This document shows, one piece after another, positions 1 through 7,638 of a stretch of DNA of 64,000 nt. Each line of letters begins with the position of its first letter. Within the stretch, counting starts at the first letter, position 1. This stretch comes from Pseudonocardia ammonioxydans. Lineage in GTDB: Bacteria > Actinomycetota > Actinomycetes > Mycobacteriales > Pseudonocardiaceae. Under the pieces are notes generated by a model, which worked only from the letters and a program-made list of their open reading frames with translations, ran no database searches and had not been told where the DNA came from. Location: contig NZ_FOUY01000010.1 in NCBI RefSeq assembly GCF_900115005.1, positions 124,001 through 188,000 on the forward strand. Direction: 5' to 3'. A program made the translations under genes and the position numbers.

Positions 1-380
1 AGGACGCGCTGGCCGCACCCGACCGGCAGGGACCGCCGCTCTGGCTGCACGGCGACCTGCACCCGGCGAACGTGGTCGTCCGGAACGGGACGCTCGCGGG
101 GGTGATCGACTTCGGCGAGCTGTGCGCAGGCGACCCCGCGACGGACCTGTCGGCCGCCTGGCTCCTCCTTCCCGCCGGCGCGGCGAGCCGGTTCTTCGAC
201 GCCTACGGGCCGGTCGACGACGCGACCATGGCCCGGGCTCGCGGCTGGGCCCTCCTGCGGGCCGCCGGCCTGATCGGGATCGGGCGGAACGGCCGGCTCG
301 GCCTGCCCGGGGGCAAGCCGACCCGGGAGCCGGCGGGTCACGCCGCACTGGAACGGATCACCCGGGCCGGCGCGCGATGA
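1..380 (+). CDS. Aminoglycoside phosphotransferase (APH) family protein, 3' part
   Basis: Only the C-terminal ~125 residues lie in the window; the reading frame is open from base 3 and stops with TGA at 378-380. Translation gives the APH/choline-kinase catalytic loop LHGDLHPANVVV, where the Asp is the catalytic base and the Asn binds Mg/ATP, followed by VIDFGELCAGDPATDLS, which carries the second metal-binding Asp (DFG-like). This is the standard Brenner-type motif of small-molecule kinases in the APH superfamily. The substrate cannot be told from this part; in actinobacterial chromosomes most such proteins are not proven resistance enzymes. It overlaps the convergent methyltransferase by 23 nt. 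Family sure, substrate unknown. Confidence 0.85.
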   Translation, partial: DALAAPDRQGPPLWLHGDLHPANVVVRNGTLAGVIDFGELCAGDPATDLSAAWLLLPAGAASRFFDAYGPVDDATMARARGWALLRAAGLIGIGRNGRLGLPGGKPTREPAGHAALERITRAGAR

Positions 381-1017
381 CGGCGGCCTGCGGCACCGCA
401 GCGGCCGAGCTGCGCCGCTCGGGAGCCCGGACGAGCCGGGCGACGAGCTCGAGACCCGCGCCCTCCGTCATCGCCACGACCGCGTCGGGATCGAGCCGGT
501 GGAAGTCGAGCGACACCTGCTGTCCGAACGCCTCGTCGAGGCGCAGCGTGTCCGTGCCGGCCTGGAAGCCCAGCAGCAGGTAGCCACCGGGCCGGAGCAC
601 CCGCCGGAACTCCGCCAGCACCGCGGGCCGGTCGCCCTCCGGGACGTGGATGAGCGAGTACCAGGCCACCACCGCCGCGAGGGTCGCGTCCGCGGCGTCG
701 AGCCGGCCCATCTCACCGACCGCGAAGCCGACCTGCGGGAACGTCCGCCGGGCGAGCGCCACCATGGCCGGCGACAGATCGATCCCGCGGACCTGCAGCC
801 CCAGCCGTCGCAGTTGGTCGGTCACGACGCCCGGCCCGCACCCCGCCTCGACCGTGCTGGGATCGGCGTGCTCGCGCCGGACCGTCTCGGCGAACCCCGT
901 GAGCAGGGCGCGGTCGAGCGGGGCGTCGTCGAGCTCGGTCCGGAACAGTTCCGCGTAGTCCTCGGCGATCGCGTCGTAGAAGGTCCTCGTCGCGATCACG
1001 TGTGCAGGCTCGGTCAC
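358..1017 (-). CDS. Class I SAM-dependent methyltransferase
   Basis: A 219-aa Rossmann-fold methyltransferase. The SAM-binding motif I reads VEAGCGPGVVTDQL near residue 55, then motif II-like IDLSPAMVALAR, an acidic patch FAVGEMGRLDA and post-I strand VVAWYSLIHV, typical of Methyltransf_11/25 enzymes acting on small molecules. I chose GTG at 1017 because family members begin with a TEP-x(4)-ATR-x-FYDAIA-like segment; an ATG at 1047 would add ten residues and overlap the upstream TetR gene by 20 nt. It lies directly downstream of the TetR gene on the same strand, so they are probably co-transcribed. Substrate unknown. Confidence 0.8.
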   Translation of the reverse strand: MTEPAHVIATRTFYDAIAEDYAELFRTELDDAPLDRALLTGFAETVRREHADPSTVEAGCGPGVVTDQLRRLGLQVRGIDLSPAMVALARRTFPQVGFAVGEMGRLDAADATLAAVVAWYSLIHVPEGDRPAVLAEFRRVLRPGGYLLLGFQAGTDTLRLDEAFGQQVSLDFHRLDPDAVVAMTEGAGLELVARLVRAPERRSSAAAVPQAAVIARRPG

Positions 1018-1027
1018 GAGCCGGAGG

Positions 1028-1687
1028 TTAGGGCGCACCCCCGACATCCGGGCCGGTCACCGGCGACAGCCACACGCCCACGACCGCGTCGACCAGCCCG
1101 GTCGCGGCCTCCGACCAGGTGGCTCGCGCGGTCGGGGCTCCCTCGGCGACCGCACGTTCGCGGTCCGCGAAGAAATGGATCATGAGGAGCCGGCAGATGT
1201 CGGTGCGCTCCAGCCGGACCTCGACCGGCAACGCCGGCAGGCAGGAGTTCAGCCCCTCCAGCGCGGTCGTGAGGACCGGCGACCCGAGCGACTCGGCCAC
1301 CATGAGGTCGCGGGAGGCCGGATCGGTGAGGAGCTGGGCGGCGAAGCGGGCGTACCAGGTGGGGGAGCCGAGCTCGCCGAGATGGTCCGCCGTCGGCCGG
1401 ACGAGGCAGTCCACCCACTCGCGGACCCCCGGCCCCGGCGGGAGCGCCGCGACCCGCGCGGCGCGGAGCCGGTCGATCTCCACCGTACGGCGGCGGACGA
1501 GCGCGCGCACGAGGTCGGCCTTGGTACCGAAGTGATAGCTGACGACGGCGTTGTTGCCCTGGCCCGCCGCCTCGGCCACGGCCCGGTTGGAGATCGCGTG
1601 GACGCCGTGCTCGGCGAAGAGCCGCTCGGCGGCGTCCAGGATCCGCTCCCGGGTCGCGCCGCTGCGGTCCGTCCGCGCTCGAGCCAT
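1028..1687 (-). CDS. TetR family transcriptional regulator (candidate regulator of P450 and MFS exporter)
   Basis: A 219-aa TetR protein. The N-terminal helix-turn-helix spans about residues 8-55: RERILDAAERLFAEHG, then ISNRAVAEAAGQGNNAVVSYHFG, with the usual YHF-x-K-x-L recognition end. The remaining ~160 residues form the ligand domain, rich in Leu/Ala helices. ATG at 1687 is preferred over GTG at 1696 because a GGAGAGGGGG ribosome-binding stretch lies just upstream at workable spacing. It is divergent from the P450 gene, and the intergenic region holds an imperfect palindrome repeated in front of the MFS gene, so this is the obvious candidate to bind both. Ligand unknown. Confidence 0.88.
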   Translation of the reverse strand: MARARTDRSGATRERILDAAERLFAEHGVHAISNRAVAEAAGQGNNAVVSYHFGTKADLVRALVRRRTVEIDRLRAARVAALPPGPGVREWVDCLVRPTADHLGELGSPTWYARFAAQLLTDPASRDLMVAESLGSPVLTTALEGLNSCLPALPVEVRLERTDICRLLMIHFFADRERAVAEGAPTARATWSEAATGLVDAVVGVWLSPVTGPDVGGAP

Positions 1688-1753
1688 CACGGCCACCCCC
1701 TCTCCGTCCGACCGTTTCCGCTGGTCACGGGCAATTCTCGATGCACCGTTCGA

Positions 1754-1775
1754 TTAAGTCAAGCGGATGATTTAC
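1754..1775 (+). promoter_or_regulatory. Operator-like inverted repeat upstream of P450
   Basis: TTAAGTCA-N6-TGATTTAC, an imperfect palindrome (6 of 8 arm positions pair) in the divergent TetR/P450 region, ~50 bp before the P450 start. The same 22-mer, 19 of 22 bases identical, recurs in the same gene-relative orientation at 4823-4844 before the MFS exporter. Size and symmetry suit a TetR operator. Confidence 0.6.
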
Positions 1776-1824
1776 GTTTCAGCGGGTCTCCGACGACCCT
1801 ATGCCCACCACCGAGGAGCACCGG

Positions 1825-3009
1825 ATGAGCACCACCGCCACCCGCCCGGCCGGCTTCGGCCCGGCACCCGACGTCGAGGCCCTGCGCGAGCGGCCCGGAC
1901 CCGTGCAGGTCCCGACCCTCTTCGGGCCTCCGGCCTGGCTGCTGACCCGGCACTCCGACGTCCGCCGGATGCTCGGCGACGCCGAGACCTTCCGCAACGG
2001 GTGGACCCCCGCCGACCTGCAGGGCGACACCGCCCGCGACCCGCGGCAGCTCTCCGGTGACCGCAGCGGCAACCTGCTGGCGCTCGACCCGCCCGACCAC
2101 ACCCGGCTGCGCCGGATGCTCACGCCGGAGTTCACCGTGCGCCGGATGCGCCGGCTGGAGCCCCGGATCGTCGAGATCGTCGACGACCACCTCGACGCGC
2201 TGGAGCGGCACGGCCCCCCGGCCGACCTCGTCTCCCGCTTCGCGCTGCCGATCCCCTCGCTGGTGATCTGCGAGCTGCTCGGCGTCCCGCCCACCGACCA
2301 GGACGAGTTCCAGACCCGCACGGCCCGCCAGCTCGACATGACGCTGGGCGAGGAGGAGCGGACCTCGCTCGCCGCGGAGGCGCTCGCGTACATGCAGGAC
2401 CTGGTCGCCCGGGCCCGCCGCACGCCCGGTGAGGACCTGCTCGGGATGCTGATCCGCGAGCACGCCGACGCGATGAGCAACGACGAGCTCGTCGGCGTCG
2501 CGAACCTGCTGCTGGTGGCCGGGCACGAGACGACCTCGAACATGCTCGCGCTCGGCACGCTCGCCCTGCTGCGCCACCCCGAGCAGCTCGCGCTCGTCCG
2601 GGACGACGACGCGGCCGTCCCCGCGGCGGTGGAGGAGCTGCTGCGCTGGATCTCGATCGTGAACTCGGGCTCGCCGCGGCTGGCCACCCGCGACGTCGAG
2701 TTCGACGACGCCGTCGTCCGCGCGGGCGACCTGGTCCTGTTCAACCTGCCCACGGCCAACCGCGACCCGGCGGCCACCGACGACCCGGACCGCCTGGACG
2801 TCACCCGGGGCCAGACCGGCCACCTCGCGTTCGGGCACGGGGTCCACCACTGCCTGGGTGCCCCGCTGGCCCGGATGGAGATGCGGGTGGCCTTCCCCGC
2901 GCTGCTGCGCCGCTTCCCGGGGCTGCACCCGGCCGTCGCCGACGAGGACATCGCCTGGGCCCCGCACAAGGCGATCTTCGGCCTCGAGGAGCTCCCGGTC
3001 GCCTGGTAA
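1825..3009 (+). CDS. Cytochrome P450
   Basis: A 394-aa bacterial class I cytochrome P450, a cytosolic haem monooxygenase that needs a separate ferredoxin and reductase, neither of which is adjacent. Diagnostic parts are present in order: I-helix oxygen-activation motif AGHETTSNM (Thr pair), K-helix EELLRW (ExxR), and the haem loop FGHGVHHCLGAPLARME with the proximal Cys at about residue 343. Length is normal for the CYP105/CYP107-like group. ATG at 1825 is chosen over ATG at 1801 because GAGGAG sits 8-12 nt upstream. It ends 9 nt before the convergent MFS exporter and shares its operator-like element, suggesting oxidation plus efflux of the same toxic or secondary metabolite. Substrate unknown. 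Confidence 0.93.
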   Translation: MSTTATRPAGFGPAPDVEALRERPGPVQVPTLFGPPAWLLTRHSDVRRMLGDAETFRNGWTPADLQGDTARDPRQLSGDRSGNLLALDPPDHTRLRRMLTPEFTVRRMRRLEPRIVEIVDDHLDALERHGPPADLVSRFALPIPSLVICELLGVPPTDQDEFQTRTARQLDMTLGEEERTSLAAEALAYMQDLVARARRTPGEDLLGMLIREHADAMSNDELVGVANLLLVAGHETTSNMLALGTLALLRHPEQLALVRDDDAAVPAAVEELLRWISIVNSGSPRLATRDVEFDDAVVRAGDLVLFNLPTANRDPAATDDPDRLDVTRGQTGHLAFGHGVHHCLGAPLARMEMRVAFPALLRRFPGLHPAVADEDIAWAPHKAIFGLEELPVAW

Positions 3010-3018
3010 CCGGAGCGG

Positions 3019-4782
3019 TCAGCCGCGGTGGCGGCCGTTCGCCGAGAGGGCCTCCGCGAACGGCATCACCGGGGTGACCGCCGGTCCGTCGGTCCGCTCC
3101 GGCCGGTCGGCCGGGTGCAGCTGCACGTCCCGGTGGTGCGGGCCGGCGCCGGTGAGGTGCTCGGCGTGCGACAGCCCGTCCCGCTGGACGACGAGCAGCT
3201 GCGACGCGCCGGGCTCCGCCGCCGGCACCGCGTAGGTGCCGTCCGGGCCGCTCCGGGACCGCCCCAGCAGCACCCCGCCGTGTCCGACGACGGAGACGAC
3301 GGCGTCCGGCACCGCGGCGCCCGCGGTGCGCACCACGCCGCGCACCAGCGCGTCCGCGGGCGCCTCGTCGGCCGGGGCGGCGGCCGGCGGCGTGGCCTCC
3401 GGGCGGCGCGGGATGAACCCGGTGATCACCAGGGCGACCAGGGCGGTCGCCGAGCCGAGCAGCATGGCCAGCACGAACGCGGCCTCGGTCGGCACCGCGC
3501 TCCCACCCGTCGAGACCGTTATCCGGGCGAGCAGGACGCCGGTGACCGCGCTCGCCGTCGAGGTGCCGATGGCCCGCATCAGGTTGTTCAGGCTGTTCGC
3601 CGCCGCGGTCTGCGTGACCGGGACCGCGGCCATCACCAGCGACGGCATCGCGCCGTAGGCCAGACCGACGCCGGAGCTGATCACCACCGAGCTGAGCAGC
3701 AGGTGCCAGACCGCGGAGTGGAACGCGGCGCCGAGCAGGTAGCCGGCCGCGACGACCGCGGCGCCGACCATGAGCGTCGTCCGCGGGCCCGACGCGGCAC
3801 TGATCCGCGCCGACACCGGCGACATCGCCATCATGCACAGACCACCGGGCGCCAGGATCAGACCGGCGACGACGATCGACTGGCCGAGTCCGTAGCCGGT
3901 CTCGGCCGGCAGCTGCAGCAGCTGCGGGAAGACCAGCGACATCGCGAACATCGAGAAGCCGAACACCGCCGAGGCGGCGTTGGTCAGCAGCACCTGACGG
4001 CGACGGCTGATCCGCAGGTCCACCAGCGGGTGCGGGGTGCGCAGCTCCCACAGCCCCCAGCCCAGCAGGGCGACCACGGCCACCGCGAACAGCGAGAGGG
4101 TGGTCGGCGACGCCCAGCCCCAGCCGCCGCCCTTGGACACCGCCAGCAGCAGGCAGATCAGGGCCACCGACAGCGCGACCGCCCCGAGCAGGTCGAACCG
4201 GCCACCCGCGCGCTGCGGCGACTCCGGGACCAGGGTCACCACCAGCACCGCGGTGACCAGGCCGAGCCCGCCCGCCGCCCAGAACAGCACGTGCCAGTCC
4301 GCGACCTGGGCCAGCAGCGCCGACAGCGGCAGGCCCAGCGCCCCGCCCACCCCGAGCGAGGCACTCATCAGTGCCGTGGCCGACCCGAGCCGCGACGCCG
4401 GCAGCTGGTCGCGCATGAGGCTGATGCCCAGTGGCACCACGCCCGCGGCGAGGCCCTGCAGGGAGCGGCCGACGACGAGCGGGACCAGCGTGCTGCTCAG
4501 CGCGGAGATCGTGGAACCGACGACCAGCACCATCAGGCAGAACAGGAGCATCCGGCGTTTGCCGACCATGTCGGCGAGCCGGCCCACCACCGGGGTCGCG
4601 ACGGCCGCGGCGAGCAGGGTGGCGGTCACGACCCACGTGGCGTCCGCGGCCGAGGCGTCGAGCAGCCGGGGGAACAGCGGGACCAGCGGGATCACGATCG
4701 TCTGCTGCAGCGAGACGACGATGCCGGCCAGTGCTAGTACGGCGACGAGCACGTTGTCGCGGCCGGCGACGGGGCGGGTCAT
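3019..4782 (-). CDS. MFS drug exporter (DHA2-like) with C-terminal carboxypeptidase-regulatory-like domain
   Basis: A 587-aa proton-driven multidrug exporter of the EmrB/QacA group. About 14 hydrophobic helices fill residues 10-470; the loop 2-3 motif A reads GRLADMVGKRRM and motif C-like glycines follow (LGVGGALGLPLS). After the last helix comes an Ala/Pro linker and a soluble ~70-residue domain (VRGVVRTAGAAVPDAVVSVVGH ... GPDGTYAVPA) resembling the CarboxypepD_reg/transthyretin-like beta-sandwich, an uncommon addition to MFS proteins. ATG at 4782 is preferred to the longer start at 4821 because GGAG precedes it and the longer form would run over the operator. Convergent with the P450 and likely co-regulated with it. 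Confidence 0.9.
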   Translation of the reverse strand: MTRPVAGRDNVLVAVLALAGIVVSLQQTIVIPLVPLFPRLLDASAADATWVVTATLLAAAVATPVVGRLADMVGKRRMLLFCLMVLVVGSTISALSSTLVPLVVGRSLQGLAAGVVPLGISLMRDQLPASRLGSATALMSASLGVGGALGLPLSALLAQVADWHVLFWAAGGLGLVTAVLVVTLVPESPQRAGGRFDLLGAVALSVALICLLLAVSKGGGWGWASPTTLSLFAVAVVALLGWGLWELRTPHPLVDLRISRRRQVLLTNAASAVFGFSMFAMSLVFPQLLQLPAETGYGLGQSIVVAGLILAPGGLCMMAMSPVSARISAASGPRTTLMVGAAVVAAGYLLGAAFHSAVWHLLLSSVVISSGVGLAYGAMPSLVMAAVPVTQTAAANSLNNLMRAIGTSTASAVTGVLLARITVSTGGSAVPTEAAFVLAMLLGSATALVALVITGFIPRRPEATPPAAAPADEAPADALVRGVVRTAGAAVPDAVVSVVGHGGVLLGRSRSGPDGTYAVPAAEPGASQLLVVQRDGLSHAEHLTGAGPHHRDVQLHPADRPERTDGPAVTPVMPFAEALSANGRHRG

Positions 4783-4822
4783 GGAGACTCCGGGAGGGGG
4801 AGGCGAGCAGAACCTCCTCAAT

Positions 4823-4844
4823 GTAAATCAGGTGCTTGACTTAA
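4823..4844 (-). promoter_or_regulatory. Operator-like inverted repeat upstream of MFS exporter
   Basis: Read on the minus strand: TTAAGTCA-AGCACC-TGATTTAC, about 40 bp before the exporter start at 4782. It matches the element before the P450 at both half-sites and in the first three spacer bases. Likely bound by the TetR protein at 1028-1687. Confidence 0.6.
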
Positions 4845-4883
4845 GCGAATCCGGCAAATCCGGCCGGAGTGCTTCCTCCCCGG

Positions 4884-5522
4884 TCAGTACAGGCGTTCGG
4901 CGAGGGACCGGCCGTAGTACTCCTCGAGCTTCTCCAGCGGCTCGTCCGGGCGGGCGAGCTGCTTCGCGATCGCGGCGACCGAGGGGAGCCGGTCCTCCTG
5001 CGGCCAGCTGTCGGTCCGCCACAGCTCGGAGCGCATGAAGGCCTTCGGGCAGTGGAAGAACACCTGCTCGACGGTGACCTCGCAGGCGAGCAGCGGGCGG
5101 CGCCCCCGCACGGCGAGCGCGTCGAAGTAGTCCGCGTCGCGCACCAGGCGGGCCCGGCCGTTGATCCGGAGCGTGTCGGTGCGGCCGGGCACCAGGAAGA
5201 TCAGCCCGGCGTGCGGGTTCTCCAGCACGTTGCGCCAGCCGTCGACGCGGCCGTTGCCCGGGCGCTCCGGGATCACGACCGTGCGCTCGTCGACGACGTG
5301 CACGAAGCCCGCCGGGTCGCCCTTCGGGGAGACGTCGCAGCTGCCGTCCGCGCCGGCGGTCGCCAGCAGGAGGAACCGGGACACCGCCAGCCACTCGCGA
5401 TGGACGTCGAGCAGACGGTCGCGTTCCTTGGCCAGGGCCGGGCCCATCGGCTCGCCGGTGATCTCCTGCAGGTCGGCGAGCGTGCGGATCTCGGTCGCGG
5501 AGTGCTCGGTCGTACTGGTCAT
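4884..5522 (-). CDS. Pyridoxamine 5'-phosphate oxidase family protein
   Basis: A 212-aa flavin split-barrel protein. After an N-terminal helical part (MGPALAKERDRLLDVHREWL) the barrel begins SRFLLLATAGADGSCDVSPKGDPAGFV, the segment conserved in the MSMEG_1061-type PNPOx-like group, and continues through NVLENPHAGLIFLVPGRTDTLRINGRARLV, the FMN-binding strands. Such enzymes use FMN or F420 and only some make PLP; this branch is usually an FMN-dependent reductase of unknown substrate. The gene stands alone between the exporter promoter and the ketopantoate-reductase-like gene. Family confident, reaction unknown. Confidence 0.85.
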   Translation of the reverse strand: MTSTTEHSATEIRTLADLQEITGEPMGPALAKERDRLLDVHREWLAVSRFLLLATAGADGSCDVSPKGDPAGFVHVVDERTVVIPERPGNGRVDGWRNVLENPHAGLIFLVPGRTDTLRINGRARLVRDADYFDALAVRGRRPLLACEVTVEQVFFHCPKAFMRSELWRTDSWPQEDRLPSVAAIAKQLARPDEPLEKLEEYYGRSLAERLY

Positions 5523-5568
5523 GGGCCCACGGTAGGTATCGCGCGACCGGTGGACGTCCTCTTTTCGG

Positions 5569-6525
5569 CTACAGCTCCGCGGCCCGCCGCGAGGCGGGCG
5601 GCTCGCCGGCGGCGGCCATCTCCTCGGCCACGCGCAGCAGCTCGGCGTTCACCGGGGTCGGGACACCGTGCACCGCACCCAGCGCCACGATCTCGCCGTT
5701 GAGGTGACGGGCCTCGATCGAACCGCTGCCGCGGGAGAGGCTCTGCCAGGACGACGAGCCCCGCCGACGGTGCCCGGCGACCGGCCGCTCGGTGATGATC
5801 CCCTCCCGGCGGACGCGGTCGTCGTCACCGGTGCGGGCGGTGATCCCGGCCGCGGCCAGGCACGCCCGGCCCTCCGCGGTGGCGGCCCGGACCACCCGTC
5901 CGGCGTCCGGGTCGGCGAATCCACTGATCGCGTCCACCGCGTTGCCGAGGTTGGTGAGCAGCTTGCCGTACTTGGCGTCCAGCACCGCGGGATCGGTTCG
6001 GGAGGCGAACCCGGCGGCCGTGAGGTCCGCGGCGATCGCCGTGCTCGTCGCGTCCACCCCGCACGGGTAGGCGCCGACGTCGAGCACCCCGGGCACCGGA
6101 GCCGACGACGCGATCACCACGCCGGGCGCGTAGTGCTCGGCGGGGAGGATCACCAGCACCGCCTGCACCCGGTCGAACAGCTCCGCGGCGGCACGTTCGT
6201 TGGCGACGCCGTTCTGCGCACAGGCCACGGTGACCCCCGGCGCGACGGCGGCCAGCTCCGCCAGCACCGCGGCGGTGTCCTGGGACTTCACCGCCAGCAC
6301 CGCGACATCGCCGGGGCACCAGGACACCTCGGTCACCGACCCGGCCACCGGGACCCGGTGCACGGTCGAGCCCTCGGGGGTGTCCAGGCGCAGGCCGTGT
6401 GCCCGGATCGCGTCCCGGTGCGCGCCGCGGGCGACCAGCACGACCTCGCGGCCGGCGCCGTGCAGCCGGGCGCCGATCGTCCCGCCCACGGCACCGGCGC
6501 CGACGACCACGTAGCGGGCGCTCAC
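5569..6525 (-). CDS. Ketopantoate reductase (ApbA/PanE) family oxidoreductase
   Basis: A 318-aa NADP-dependent 2-hydroxyacid-type reductase. The Rossmann motif VVVGAGAVGGTIGARL is at the extreme N-terminus, the central part holds VKSQDTAAVL and AQNGVANE, and the C-terminal domain contains DAKYGKLLTNLGNAVDA, with the catalytic Lys and the Asn pair of PanE. GTG at 6525 is chosen because it overlaps the stop of the upstream MmcQ/YjbR gene by 4 nt (GTGA), the classic coupled arrangement; a longer frame to 6570 lies inside that gene. Sequence divergence means it may act on a substrate other than ketopantoate. Confidence 0.85.
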   Translation of the reverse strand: MSARYVVVGAGAVGGTIGARLHGAGREVVLVARGAHRDAIRAHGLRLDTPEGSTVHRVPVAGSVTEVSWCPGDVAVLAVKSQDTAAVLAELAAVAPGVTVACAQNGVANERAAAELFDRVQAVLVILPAEHYAPGVVIASSAPVPGVLDVGAYPCGVDATSTAIAADLTAAGFASRTDPAVLDAKYGKLLTNLGNAVDAISGFADPDAGRVVRAATAEGRACLAAAGITARTGDDDRVRREGIITERPVAGHRRRGSSSWQSLSRGSGSIEARHLNGEIVALGAVHGVPTPVNAELLRVAEEMAAAGEPPASRRAAEL

Positions 6526-6869
6526 GCGTCGAACCTGCGGACCACTGTCACCGGCGCCTTGCGCCGCCACGCCTCCTCGATCAGCTCGGCGAGCTGAGCC
6601 GGGTCGACGCGGTCGAGGTCGACGAGGATCGCGCCGTAGCCGTCGTAGTGCGGGGTGGTGGTGAAGGCCGGGTCACCGGAGGCGAGCAGGGCCTCCTTCT
6701 CCTCGAGCGAGCACATCAGCACCAGCAGGTCGTCGGCCTCGGTGCGCAGCCGGGCGAAGCTCCGGGAGCGGACCTTCAGCGCCGGCGTCCGGTAGGACGT
6801 CGACTCCTCGACCTCCGGCAACGCGCATCCGATGCGCACGACGTCGTCCCAGCTCGGCATGCGGACCAT
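6522..6869 (-). CDS. MmcQ/YjbR family protein
   Basis: A 115-aa small protein with the MmcQ/YjbR (CyaY-like fold) signature: MPSWDDVVRIGCALPEVEES, then PALKVRSRSFARLR and FTTTPHYDGYGAILVDLDRVD, ending with the AWRRKAPVTVVRRF segment. Homologues are small putative DNA-binding or nucleic-acid-associated proteins without known activity. Two close starts are possible (6869 or 6860); AGGG precedes the first. Translation is coupled to the ketopantoate-reductase-like gene through a GTGA overlap. Confidence 0.85.
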   Translation of the reverse strand: MVRMPSWDDVVRIGCALPEVEESTSYRTPALKVRSRSFARLRTEADDLLVLMCSLEEKEALLASGDPAFTTTPHYDGYGAILVDLDRVDPAQLAELIEEAWRRKAPVTVVRRFDA

Positions 6870-6903
6870 CCTGCCCTGCCCGGGCCGCGCGTTCGTGGAG
6901 GAA

Positions 6904-7629
6904 TCAGACCGGTAGGTGCTCCGCCAGGAAGCCGTCGACGGCGGCCCTCCCCGCGGGCACGTACTCCCCGGCCTTCCACCGCTCCACCAGCTCCGCACCC
7001 GGCGCGAGGTCGGCGAGCCGCCGGGACACCGACTCGGGGTGGTACTCGTCGCCGCCCATGAGGACCAGCCACGGCGTCGTGACCCGGGCGAGCGCCTCGT
7101 CGGGCACGGAGAACAGCATTCCGCCGCCGCCGTACATGTTCGTCCGGAACGAGGCCCAGTCGTCCTCGGACGCCTCCGGGTGGCCGGCCGCCAGCCCGTC
7201 CCGCCAGGTATCGAAGATCTCCTCGAACCGGTGCTGGTTGCCGTCCCGGCCGATCGGCTGCAGGGCGACCGCCGCACGGACCCGCTCCGGTGCGGTGACC
7301 AGCAGGTTCGCGATGTAGGCCCCGCCGATGCACATGCCGAGCACCGCGCACTCGTCGACACCGAGGTGGTCGAGCAGGGCGAGCTGGTCGGCGGTGTAGG
7401 TGGGCCAGCCGTCCGAACCGTGCACCTCGGCGACCGAGGACCCCGCGTTCCGCTGGTCCATCGCGATCAGCCGGTACCGGTCGGCGAGGTGCTCGATCGG
7501 GTTCCACGGCGCCGAGTCCCAGGCGCTGATCGCCGACCGCATCCCACCGGGCGCGATCAGCAGGATCGGGGGTCCGGAGCCGTACTCCTCGTAGTGCAGG
7601 GTGACGCCGGGACGCTGCAGGGTCGGCAT
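6904..7629 (-). CDS. Alpha/beta-fold hydrolase with Cys in the nucleophile elbow
   Basis: A 241-aa alpha/beta hydrolase. The oxyanion-hole strand is ILLIAPGGMRS, the post-strand-4 motif is IAMDQRNAGSS, and the nucleophile elbow is GMCIGGAYIANLL, so the nucleophile position (residue 100) is Cys, not Ser. The acid is probably in LMGGDEYHPES. A Cys nucleophile is known in dienelactone hydrolase and a minority of other family members, so this is not necessarily inactive. No cap domain is obvious. It lies 34 nt upstream of the MmcQ/YjbR gene on the same strand and probably in one transcript. Substrate unknown. Confidence 0.85.
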   Translation of the reverse strand: MPTLQRPGVTLHYEEYGSGPPILLIAPGGMRSAISAWDSAPWNPIEHLADRYRLIAMDQRNAGSSVAEVHGSDGWPTYTADQLALLDHLGVDECAVLGMCIGGAYIANLLVTAPERVRAAVALQPIGRDGNQHRFEEIFDTWRDGLAAGHPEASEDDWASFRTNMYGGGGMLFSVPDEALARVTTPWLVLMGGDEYHPESVSRRLADLAPGAELVERWKAGEYVPAGRAAVDGFLAEHLPV

Positions 7630-7638
7630 GCCGGGAGG

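Noticed and set aside
1028..4844. Secondary-metabolite gene cluster around the P450
   Set aside because: There is no polyketide synthase, NRPS, terpene synthase or RiPP enzyme nearby; P450, exporter and TetR fit detoxification better.
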